Source: Chara braunii (lineage: Eukaryota > Streptophyta > Charophyceae > Charales > Characeae). From it: a DNA stretch of 20,344 nucleotides. Each line of letters opens with the position of its first letter. The stretch's first letter is position 1. The notes beneath the pieces are model-generated. The model was not told the DNA's origin. It ran no database searches and worked only from the letters and a program-made list of their open reading frames with translations. The DNA is taken from assembly GCA_003427395.1 (NCBI GenBank), contig BFEA01000431.1, positions 14,604 through 34,947 on the forward strand, read 5' to 3'. A program made the translations under genes and the position numbers. Below are positions 8,386-15,869 of the stretch, piece by piece.

Positions 8386-9110
8386 CGTGCTATCAAACAC
8401 ACAATTGAAATTATTCCTGGCAGTAAGATTCCCAAGGGCCCTATATGTCGAATGTCTCCTAGGACACTTGAGGAATTGCAAAAACAACTACAAGACTTAA
8501 CAGACAAAGGATGGATTCGCCCTAACTCATCTCCTTATGGTACCCCTATCTTGTTTGTGCCCAAAAAAGAAGGTGAGTTGTGTTTCTGCATTGACTACAG
8601 AGGGTTGAATGTTGTCACTGTTAACAATGTCAAACCTCTACCTCGAATTAACGACTTGTTAGACTAGTTGCAGGGCTGTAAGGATTATAGTAAGATTGAT
8701 CTAAAGTCTAGGTACCATTAGACCGATGTGGAACCCACGGATCAACATAAGACCGCATTCCGAACGACATATGGTCATTACGAGTTTGTGGTAATGCCGT
8801 TCGGATTGACTAATGCCCCAACAACATTCCAAAGGTCTATAAATGAACTCTTTCATCAATGGTTAGACAAGTTCATAATTGTCTATCTCGATGATATTCT
8901 AGTGTACAATAAGATAGTAGAAGATCATGAGAAGCACCTTCGTCTGGTGCTAAGAGGACAACTTCAATATCAATTCCAAGAAGTCCGAGTTTGCTAAGTC
9001 TGAAGTGCTATACTTAGGACACATGGTGAACGAAGAAGGTCTAAGGTCGGAAGAGAAAAAAAATTCAGCAATTAGAGATTGGCCACAACCTAAGTCTACA
9101 AACTGAATTG
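8386..9110 (+). pseudogene. reverse transcriptase domain of pol (broken)
   Basis: RT motifs appear in order: [17 protein letters not shown] at the N-terminus; [39 protein letters not shown] with the first catalytic Asp at 8698-8700; HYEFVVMPFGLTNAPTTFQR; and YLDDILVY with the catalytic pair at 8890-8895. Then LYLGHMVNEEGL and FLGLVSYYRKFV lead into the connection region. All three catalytic Asp codons survive. Breaks are TAG at 8665 and TAG at 8719, both where Gln is usual, a frameshift between ~8950 and 8980, and a second near 9105. The domain copies the element's RNA into DNA in the intact family. Confidence 0.93.
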
Positions 9111-9662
9111 TGATTTTTCCTTGGTCTAGTCAGTTACTACAGGAAGTTTGTCAGAAACTTCTCACTGATTGCTGCACCAATGAGAAGATTGTTAAGGAAA
9201 GGAACTATTTGGTTGTGGGATAAGGACTGTGAGTCTTCCTTTCATAAATTGAAGTATGCACTAACTCACTACCCTGTCCTTAAGATTGCTGACCCGTCTT
9301 TGCCTTTCGTTGTTACCACTGACGCAAGTCTATATGGGATTGGCGTTGTTCTCCAACATGATGATGGCAAGGGCTATAGGCCCATAGAGTTTATGTTTAA
9401 ACGATTGTCGTCAGAGAAGGATGCCAACTCCACCTATGAACGGGAACTTTATGCCTTAGTCTGTGCGTTGGATACGTGGAGACACTACCTGTTAGGGAGA
9501 CACTTTACTGTGTATTCAGACCACTCGGCTCTATAGTGGATAAAGACACAGTCTAGACTCTCTGACAAGTTGGTAAGATGGTCTGCCTTCATTGACACCT
9601 TTGACTTTGAGCTCAAAACTATTAAAGGTAAGTCTAATGTGGTTGCAGATGTTTTATCCTGA
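9111..9662 (+). pseudogene. RNase H domain of pol (broken)
   Basis: One frame carries the tether RRLLRKGTIWLWDKDCESSF and then RNase H. TTDASLYGIG holds the first catalytic Asp, YERELYALVCAL the Glu, and YSDHSAL the next Asp. After TAG 9534 the frame continues into KLVRWSAFIDTFDFELKTIKG and NVVADVLS. This is the conserved end of the Ty3/gypsy RNase H, where the expected LSR is cut by a TGA at 9660 (CGA to TGA would explain it). The enzyme degrades RNA in RNA:DNA hybrids. No frameshift occurs from here to the end of pol, only stops. Confidence 0.9.
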
Positions 9663-10919
9663 CGCAGTGACTTCTTTGGTACAATTGTTTCATACTTGGA
9701 TGTTGGGAATGACTTAAAAAACCAGTTTCGTCAAGGATATGCTACCGATCCAATTTGGAAGTCAATCATGGATGTCCTTGCACGAGATCCTTCCCAATTA
9801 CCCAACTATAGAATAGCCGATGATTTGCTTTTCTTGATAGACCAAACAGAACAAAGATTGTGTATTCCTTACCAAGAAATAATTAAGAGTCTACTGATTG
9901 GGGAATGACACAACTTTGAAGTACACTTTGGATTCAAGAAAACTTATGCAAAGGTTAGAGAACGCTTCAAATGAAAGGGATTAAAAGAAGACGTACTAAC
10001 TTATGTACGTACCTTTCTGGTGTGTCAGAGAAACAAGCCGACACATGAAAATCCTCTTGGTGAGTCCATCTCAATTGACTTTATGAGTCTGGTTAAAAGT
10101 CGCAACGGTAATAATCAAGTGATGGTGATTATGGAATGTTTCTCTAAATATGCCATGTTTATTCCCTTACCTGCTGAAGCAAGGACTCAACTTGTGATCG
10201 AGAAATTTCAGATGAAATGGGTAACTGAGTATGATTTTCCTTTATCCATTGTATCTGATCGAGATGTCAGATTCACAAGTATGTCATGGCAAAAGCTGAT
10301 GGAGGCATATGACACACGTTTGACCATGTCGTCAAGGCGACACCCTGAAACGAATGGGCAAAGTGAACAAATGAACCGATTGTGCCAACAACTCTTGCGC
10401 ATGTATGTAAGACCTGATCAAATTGATTGGGATGAGAACTTACCCAAGATAGCCAGTGTATATAATAACAGTGTCCACAACGCTACAGGACGAACGCCTA
10501 ACGCACAGCACAAGGGATGAAAACCTGGATGTCCCATTGATGTGTTAACACGAGACCAAATTTTTAGGTTACCTCCAGGGACACGAGAATATGCAGTTTT
10601 ATTTCAAGAAGACATAAAGAAAGTAAAAAAAAACTTAAAGAAAGCTCAAGACCAAATGATTGAATAAGCTAATAAGCATAGACGACCATCCATATTCAAA
10701 GAGGGTGATCTGGTCTGAGTTAAATCCAAAGCGTTTTCATTAGAAGAAGATGTATCTCGAAAACTGTTGTCTGTCTACTTTGGACCCTAGGAAGTTCTCA
10801 ATGTAATTGGAGATGCAGAGGGACCGCCTTATCACATTCATATCCCCCCTCATCTCAAATCATATCATGTCTTTCACGCATCCAAACTGTTGTCATATGT
10901 AGAAGGGAAATAATTTCCT
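9663..10919 (+). pseudogene. integrase of pol (broken)
   Basis: The N-terminal zinc domain has both His (HNFEVHFGF, 9909-9935), but only the second Cys of the pair; the first position reads Phe (FLVCQRNK near 10014-10034). The catalytic core shows SIDFMSL (Asp 10077), SDRDVRFTS (Asp 10257) and NGQSEQMNR (Glu 10365) with exactly 35 residues between the second Asp and the Glu, so the D,D(35)E triad is intact. The GPY/F-like module follows (LLSVYFGP, EVLNVIG, YHVFHASKLLSY). Stops in the same frame lie at 9906, 9972, 10518, 10665, 10716, 10788 and 10911. Several fall where Trp is usual, for example GDLV-stop-VK and GP-stop-EVL. Confidence 0.92.
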
Positions 10920-10931
10920 AACAGACCCTCT

Positions 10932-11144
10932 ATGATTCCGCCATCTATGGAAGGCAGATATGAAGTATACAGAATTATAGAGCATGGATACTTCTTTACG
11001 GGAGCACATGGACGACCTCAGAAGCAGTTCAAGGTACGTTTTAAGTCTCAGGCACTATATGAGGACAGATGGTTTAGTAAAAGAGAACTACTTGAAACTG
11101 TTCCTGATATTGTTGCTGCTTATGAACAAGGGTTGAAGTCTTAA
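10932..11144 (+). CDS. C-terminal chromodomain of the integrase
   Basis: The last open segment of pol (70 codons from ATG 10932) is in frame with integrase and continues from it past TAA 10911. It reads YEVYRIIEHGYFF ... QFKVRFKSQALYEDRWFSKREL ... VPDIVAAYEQ, the pattern of a chromovirus chromodomain (strands followed by a C-terminal helix). These domains bring the integrase to marked chromatin. The second aromatic-cage position (Trp in VKWKGY-type domains) reads Phe here, and the start and third positions are Tyr and Trp. It is a fragment of pol, not a separate gene; the ATG is incidental. Confidence 0.7.
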   Translation: MIPPSMEGRYEVYRIIEHGYFFTGAHGRPQKQFKVRFKSQALYEDRWFSKRELLETVPDIVAAYEQGLKS

Positions 11145-11156
11145 AAATTTCTGCGG

Positions 11157-11183
11157 TGGAACTCGAAAATGGGCCGGCAGGCA
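11157..11183 (+). promoter_or_regulatory. polypurine-tract-like region
   Basis: The bases just before the 3' LTR are purine-biased (GGTGGAACTCGAAAATGGG) but interrupted by pyrimidines. Plus-strand DNA synthesis should be primed here. The tract is poor, perhaps because of decay. Confidence 0.35.
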
Positions 11184-12206
11184 TGCAGTAACCCTGTTCA
11201 GAAGTAGTCTGGGCCCGAAACTCATCCCCTGGCAACACAGACCAAAGTTGATCTGCGTTGTGTGACCAGGACACGCCCAGGCCTAAGTCTGTCGCGTTCG
11301 GCTGTGTGACCAAACGCTGCACCCAGGAAAGTCAAGGGTCAAAGTCACCTGTAGAGTCAAAGGTACCGCGCCCAAGCCCTTGGTTGGATACACTCACTTG
11401 TTGTGCGCGGGTACCCAGACAAGCATCCAGGCCGAAGGGAATTCAATTTCAAGCCAATCTGGGCCTTCGTTTGCATCAAGATCTGGACGGCTCAAGGTTG
11501 CAGCATCCGGGGTCCAAACCTCGAGTCAACGCTACTTAAGCGTTGACCTCCCAGACTTTGACATTCATTCTATCTTGCGTAGAGACCGACTTCACGCGTT
11601 GACTTCAACGTGGCTCGACGCTGCGATGCTGGCATTGTGATTCGACGAGGCGCTGCTGATCCGGCATGGTGGCTGGCTTGCACCTGTCTTCTTGGCATGC
11701 TGACGTGGCAACTGCCATGCGCTATTGCTGATGTGGCTGCAGCCACGTGTATCACTGGCTGACGTGGCTGTTGCCACATGTTCTTCTGTTGCTGATGAAG
11801 CTAAGCTATGTAACTTGTATTGTTGTTCTGATTATCGTTATTCGGGGAGAGATCGGGACTGTGGAGAGATCGTGGATACGTACCCGGTTGTCTTCATGTC
11901 GACATTGCTCCGGCGCTGATGAGGGACTGATTAGACGTGCCACGTGGCACATTGAGGTTACTTCAGATAATCGTTCAGACTATTGATTATTCAGGTGGTG
12001 ATTGAGGAGGGAGCCCGAAGCAGGAGTGGGCCTTGTATTTACTTCCTCTCCTTTGTCTAATCTCCCTCCTCTCTCCTTCGTCTGTGTATGATTATCTCGT
12101 CTCATTCTGCCTGGACACGATTTTGACTATTGGTAATCATCAGCTGGTTGACATTCTTCAGGGCTTGCATTGTTGACCACTGTTTTCACGATCTTGGTTC
12201 ATTGCA
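11184..12206 (+). repeat. 3' LTR
   Basis: It begins TGCAGTAACC and ends ATTGCA, then the CAAC duplication. It is collinear with the 5' LTR, with roughly 8% substitutions by hand. Blocks near 4359-4415, 3663-3712 and 3988-4043 of the 5' LTR have no differences here. It carries an exact TGACGTGGCA at 11701 and the TATA-like TGTATTTA at 12034-12041. Confidence 0.93.
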
Positions 12207-12210
12207 CAAC
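12207..12210. repeat. target-site duplication CAAC, right copy
   Basis: Matches 3512-3515. The bases between here and 12466 hold no gene or repeat that I recognise, apart from an A-run near 12430. Confidence 0.75.
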
Positions 12211-12466
12211 TTTAGCAGTTCCCAAAATGGAGCAAAACAGGAGACCCTAAATCTGCCAAGCGGCAGTGCGGGTAATAACTGGCGAAGTTTTAAACCCCCC
12301 CTAAACTTGCACATTTTGAAACTCCCACCATTACACCAATGTAACTTTGTCTTTTCTTGCCTAGATGGTAATAATCACGACGAACTAACCATGCAACACA
12401 CGGTATGAGACGACAAGCAGAGGGGAGAAGAAAAAAAAACAGAAAACAAGAAAAAATAGTCAATGC

Positions 12467-12678
12467 CCCGAACGCAAGCAGGCTCGTTAGATTAATCATG
12501 AAACACCAGCCCGAAGAATAAAAGATGGCGGCGTGACCCACCATAGACGTGAAGTACAAGGCGAGAACCCAACCCGAGCGCAAGCGGGCTCGTTAGATTA
12601 ATCATGAAACACCAGCCCGAAGAACAAAAGATGGAGGCGTGAACCACCCTAGACGTGAAGTACAAGGCAAGAACCCAA
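12467..12678. repeat. two tandem 106-bp units
   Basis: Copy 1 is 12467-12572 and copy 2 is 12573-12678. They are the same length and differ at only about eight positions. Both contain GGCTCGTTAGATTAATCATG, CACCAGCCCGAAGAA and GACGTGAAGTACAAGGC. The second unit overlaps the 3' strand of stem I and part of stem III of the hammerhead ribozyme, so in minus-strand orientation the array begins at about the predicted cleavage site. Confidence 0.95.
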
Positions 12679-12722
12679 CACGTGTTTCTACCGGTTCGCC
12701 ACGCCGGTCATCGTCAGGGGCT
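12672..12722 (-). ncRNA. hammerhead ribozyme motif (type I layout)
   Basis: Minus strand, in order. The stem I 5' strand AGCCC (12722-12718) is followed by the core CUGACGA (12717-12711). Stem II is ACCGG (12708-12704) paired with CCGGU (12694-12690). The second core segment GAAA is at 12688-12685. A short stem III is in ACACGUGU (12685-12678). Then comes U17 (12677) and the stem I 3' strand GGGUU (12676-12672), which pairs with AGCCC (one G-U). Self-cleavage would fall between 12677 and 12676. U at position 17 is permitted though less favoured than C; bases 12709 and 12710 leave a bulge or a weak pair at the base of stem II. The very short stem III is typical of hammerheads in Penelope-like elements and retrozymes. 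Activity is not shown by sequence alone. Confidence 0.75.
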
Positions 12723-12760
12723 ACTATTGCAAGGCTTGGAATAGAAATGGACGGACTACA

Positions 12761-12770
12761 GTATTTATAC
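12761..12770 (-). promoter_or_regulatory. TATA-like box upstream of the ribozyme
   Basis: GTATAAATAC on the minus strand lies 38 bases upstream of the ribozyme's stem I. A transcript starting ~30 bases downstream would begin just before the ribozyme. The word is palindromic, so direction is not certain. Confidence 0.3.
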
Positions 12771-12795
12771 TACGTACAGACAAAGCACACTACTA

Positions 12796-12896
12796 AAAAA
12801 ATCAAACCGACAAAAAAGGGAAAAAAAGAAAAAAAAAAGAAAAAGAAAAAAGAAAAAGTAAAAATAAGAAACAAAAAGGGGGAAAAAGAAAAAGGA
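12796..12896. repeat. A-rich polypurine tract
   Basis: Nearly pure A with interspersed G on the plus strand for about 100 bases. It makes Lys-rich frames that should not be read as protein. Confidence 0.9.
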
Positions 12897-12905
12897 CCAA
12901 CCCAT

Positions 12906-13115
12906 CTAGAATACCCACCCGGTAAAACAACGGACCCAACAGTCCCAGGCCCTACCGATCTTCAAATTGAAGAGTCGTAAGGCTTGATCAAAGTACTCAT
13001 CAGGAAAGTCCTTTCGTAGCAGTTCCAATTTGAGGGCCAGAAGGAAGGGGGCCTCTCCAGCAGGCAAGGTTCCCATAGCTTTTGCACGGTGAAGGAAAGA
13101 AGAGATCACGGCCAA
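12906..13115 (-). pseudogene. coding-like remnant, possible C-terminal RT part of a Penelope-like element
   Basis: A 69-codon open frame from a GTG reads SSFLHRAKAM ... LLALKLELLRKDFPDEYFDQAL. The layout (hydrophobic, HRA, spacer, long helix, then an aromatic-Pro pair followed by a Phe-containing segment) resembles the stretch just after the RT catalytic part in Penelope-like and some LINE elements. It is too short for certainty. It is on the same strand as the hammerhead and about 180 bases upstream of it. In Penelope-like elements hammerheads lie in the terminal repeats next to the ORF, so the two support each other. If the ORF ended here, it would fit elements with no C-terminal endonuclease. 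It may also be an unrelated exon fragment. Confidence 0.35.
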
Positions 13116-13245
13116 TTTCTTGCCTATTTTAAACTAAAAGTGCATCACAGCCACAGTTTCCCCTCTTAAAAAAAGGTTGTCGAGGGTTTTAAGTTCAGGA
13201 GACTAGGGGAGGACAACAGGAGAACACTAAAGGTGCAAGTACCTG

Positions 13246-13310
13246 TAGCTCAGTGGTTAGGGCACCTGTTGTGAATGCTCATTGTGGTACGAGGTAGCGG
13301 GTTCAAAACT
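13246..13310 (+). repeat. tRNA-derived SINE head 1
   Basis: TAGCTCAGTGG (13246-13256) matches the Pol III A box and GGTTCAAAACT (13300-13310) the B box, 44 bases apart. The D-arm can form (GCTC with GGGC), but the anticodon and T arms do not fold well, so this is not a functional tRNA. A body follows, with an 8-bp hairpin (CCCCTGGG 13371-13378 and CCCAGGGG 13417-13424). Confidence 0.6.
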
Positions 13311-13545
13311 CCATGCCTTCGCGCAGCGAAACCGGTAGGCGTTTACTTAACGCATGGTCGCTTGCACACTCCCCTGGGCTAAGCGTTGTACTATTACAGA
13401 GACTGCCTGTGCACCACCCAGGGGTCAGTCCATGGGTGTTGTATGCTGGTCTTGACTTCACGTTGGTTGCTTGCTGTTGTTGGCTTTGGTCGCTCTGATG
13501 ATCTCCCCCAGTCTAGAAATTTCACACATTATATCCACTTCCCAT

Positions 13546-13602
13546 GGTAGTGCATGTGGTAGAACCCTCCGGTTTCATACTGTAGGTCACAGGTTCAAGT
13601 CC
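13546..13602 (+). repeat. tRNA-derived SINE head 2, Met-like loop
   Basis: TAGTGCATGTGGTAGA resembles an A box and GGTTCAAGTCC (13592-13602) is a good B box. Between them TTTCATAC looks like an anticodon loop with CAT. After the B box the sequence runs into a CA-rich tail from about 13650. The acceptor stem is absent. A retroposed tRNA-Met-like fragment is the likely origin. Confidence 0.5.
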
Positions 13603-13810
13603 GGTTCCGGACTTTGGGGTGGTCCTTTCCAGATAGGCCTGTCTCTACCGCACACACACGCACATAAGATACTATCCCAGATATTATATATAGGCACAAC
13701 CATGATACACAGCCTATCACATACCATACACACACATAGATCAAGGCACACACAAATGTAGTAGTGGAGGTGAGGAGAACACCTCTCACTAGTACTCACT
13801 TCGCAGATGC

Positions 13811-13850
13811 TCAATGGTGGGGAGCAACGTCTACCATGAAACAGGGTCCA
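13811..13850. repeat. dispersed 58-bp repeat, partial copy
   Basis: Shares ATGGTGGGGAGCA and GGGTCCA with the fuller copies at 14691-14748 and 15673-15730. The middle is diverged. Confidence 0.5.
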
Positions 13851-13950
13851 CACACACATTACGAACATTCACAGTCTACGGGCACATACGTACGATACAG
13901 AGGACATACACACATACACAACCATAGGGCTGGGAGGAGTTCATGATCAA

Positions 13951-14285
13951 CTGATAATGATGATAGGCGTCTCGATGATAAGTACCCCCGTTAAAATCAG
14001 CTAGGACTGTGGTGGGTGAGTAGAGGGTGTGAGTCATTGGTTGGTCTGGATTAACTAATGATGATGATAATAGGGGTCTCGATGATAAGTAACACCCTTA
14101 AAATCAGCTATTCTGTGTGTGGCCGACTAGGGCTGTGGTGGGCGTGTAGAGGGCGTGAGTCACTGATTGGTCTGGATTAAATTTTACTGATGATGATGAT
14201 AGGCATTTCGAGGAGAAGTACCCCACCTTAAAATCAGCTAGGACTGTGGTGGGCAAGTAGAGTGCCTGAGTTAGTAGTTGGTCAA
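13951..14285. repeat. three tandem ~100-125 bp units
   Basis: Units start near 13951, 14057 and 14187. Each contains GATGATGATAGG, CGA(T/G)GATAAGTA, TTAAAATCAGCTA, GACTGTGGTGGG, GAGTCA and TTGGTCTGGATTAA or a decayed form. Unit 2 has an extra ~16 bases (TTCTGTGTGTGGCCGA). No protein reading is conserved among them. Confidence 0.85.
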
Positions 14286-14690
14286 CTTAGGGGCTAGTAG
14301 GAGATTGCTTGGGCCTGGCGTCCGAAGTTCCCATGCGACGCGGCTCGCTCGACTTCGCTTCCACTGGGGCTGGGTCATGCCTAGCCCTAGTGCCTGTCAC
14401 TACTGTTTGGTCCAAGTTCCCCTCGACACTAGTAGGGTAATGGTCCTGAGTGCTGGTCACACTGAGGTAGGATAGTAGAGATAGGGGGTGTGCGATGGGA
14501 GGTAGCCTCGTTCCCTCAGGACAACCATGGCTGACCGCTCCAGGCGATCAATGTGTGCCTAGTAACCGGCCTCTGCAACACCCTGGACTGGGAATATATA
14601 TATATATATATTTTTTGAAGAAACTGCCCGGACGGCTGTTAGGCATGCTGGTACGAGCAGCCACCACTAGCACTGTCGGGGAGGCTTCAT
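14286..14690. other. gene-free stretch
   Basis: Mixed sequence with an (AT)n run followed by T6 at 14594-14616. No gene or clear repeat is seen. Confidence 0.5.
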
Positions 14691-14748
14691 CTATTGGTGG
14701 GGAGCAGCACCTGCTGGAAATCGGGTCCAACGTCCCTATAGAGTACAG
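14691..14748. repeat. dispersed 58-bp repeat, copy A
   Basis: CTATTGGTGGGGAGCAGCAC, then CTGCTGG, CGGGTCC and CGTCCCTATAGAGT. It aligns along its full length with 15673-15730. Confidence 0.75.
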
Positions 14749-15011
14749 TGTATACAGTGAGAGTAATGCAAACATGGGATGTCAGTCTCTGTGAGGGGGC
14801 TGGGCTATGAGCGTCCCAACCTTCTATTAAACCTGTTTTAAATGGAACCATGGAAGATATTTATTTTTCTAGTGTAACAGTTGCTAATGTGGCCTTATTG
14901 ACTATCAATTATAGTCCATCTACTTGTAGCATTGGTTCTGTTACCTCATTGTTGATAGTAGCCCTGTGCTGCATGAGCTGTAGATTGAATTTGTTCCTAG
15001 ATGTGTTTCTT

Positions 15012-15090
15012 GTCCCACATTGGCACGCATTGAGTGGAATATGGTAAATTGAGCCCCTTACACCTGTCCTCCATCCGAGGACACCGATAA
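15012..15090 (+). promoter_or_regulatory. snRNA-promoter-like and U6-5'-end-like sequence (weak)
   Basis: GTCCCACATTG at 15012-15022 differs from the plant snRNA upstream element (RTCCCACATCG) by a single base. A TATA-like AATATGGTAAATT (15038-15050) follows. About 28 bases later GTCCT ... GGACACCGATAAA (15066-15091) resembles the U6 5' hairpin and the bases after it. The rest of U6 is absent, and the USE-to-TATA gap is shorter than in known Pol III snRNA genes. It may be chance or a truncated U6 relic. Confidence 0.25.
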
Positions 15091-15215
15091 ACCCATTTAA
15101 CCCATTAACTCTATGGACATCCTTTTGTTCCCACCCTCCCGTCTCCCAAAAAACCAATCGTTGGTATGGGGTGGCCTCAACCCCCCCTTGTTCCCACCCA
15201 CCCATAAACTCATGG

Positions 15216-15256
15216 CATTGTGTCATTGTGTCATTGTGTCATTGTGTCATTGTGTC
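15216..15256. repeat. (CATTGTGT)5 minisatellite
   Basis: Five perfect tandem copies of an 8-base unit. Confidence 0.95.
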
Positions 15257-15672
15257 TTCACAATGTCGCGTTGTCGTTCTATTGTCGTTCATAAGTACTG
15301 TCTGAGTCTGTCTCCACTGCTCTGCCAACCTTCCAGCTATGAGGAACAGTCAGTTGTCCAAGAATCAATGTGTAATGGGGGTTGGCTGCATCCTCTATCT
15401 CCGGGGAGTAATCCCAACTGCTGCTCCACCCGTGGGAAGTCCCTGCTTGGCCGGCCTTCTGCGATGAGAGTGGGAAGCGAGTGTGGTCGGGAAGGGAGGG
15501 GAGGGATGGTAGTGGGGTAGGATTGAGGGAGGGTTAGGAAACCCTCTTCCCCTCTTGGACCTCTCCAAGAAGGAGAATACTAAAGGACCTGCTTCATGTA
15601 GAAGAATATACTAGGGATACGTGTCTTTTGTTCTTCTTTTTTTTTGGGGGGGAAGGGGGACAAATTCTCCAG
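15257..15672. other. gene-free stretch
   Basis: Contains G-rich DNA at 15485-15535 and a T-run followed by a G-run at 15639-15658. No gene is seen. Confidence 0.5.
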
Positions 15673-15730
15673 CCTATTCGTGGGGAGCAGCACGTGCTGG
15701 GGACCGGTCCCAGCGTCCCGTATAGAGTTG
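15673..15730. repeat. dispersed 58-bp repeat, copy B
   Basis: CCTATTCGTGGGGAGCAGCA, then CGTGCTGG, CCGGTCC and CGTCCCGTATAGAGT. It contains the palindrome CAGCACGTGCTG. Confidence 0.75.
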
Positions 15731-15869
15731 CACAAGTCATTTGAGATGTCGGGGTCATTACCCGGCTTCGACTGAGAATCAATCTGAGAACTATTGAAGA
15801 AATTCGAGAGAATTAAAGCAGAGGTTAAAAAACTATGAATGACTACTCACCTCTTTTCGAATGCTCAGA

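Larger units (their letters stand above)
3516..12206 (+). mobile_element. Ty3/gypsy chromovirus-like LTR retrotransposon, complete but decayed
   Basis: Two LTRs of 1,024 and 1,023 bp in direct orientation begin TGCAGTAACC and end ATTGCA. They are flanked by CAAC and enclose a PBS, leader, ORF1, gag, protease, RT, RNase H, integrase and chromodomain in the Ty3/gypsy order. Integrase follows RNase H and the C-terminal chromodomain marks a chromovirus. By hand alignment the LTRs differ at roughly 80 of about 1,000 aligned sites, mostly transitions, plus a few indels. Gag-pol has at least 17 in-frame stops and three frameshifts. The copy therefore cannot make a functional polyprotein, though its structure is complete. 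I do not recognise a named family. Confidence 0.93.

Noticed and set aside
12639-12980. 113-codon plus-strand frame, Lys-rich
   Set aside because: It is the complement of the hammerhead and a run of A-rich purines; no protein signal.
13497-13530. CTGATGA followed by GAAA on the plus strand, a second hammerhead candidate
   Set aside because: The bases between cannot form stem II, and no stem I or III is visible around it.
15216-15256. CRISPR-like array
   Set aside because: Uniform 8-base tandem units without spacers; no CRISPR array anywhere in the window.
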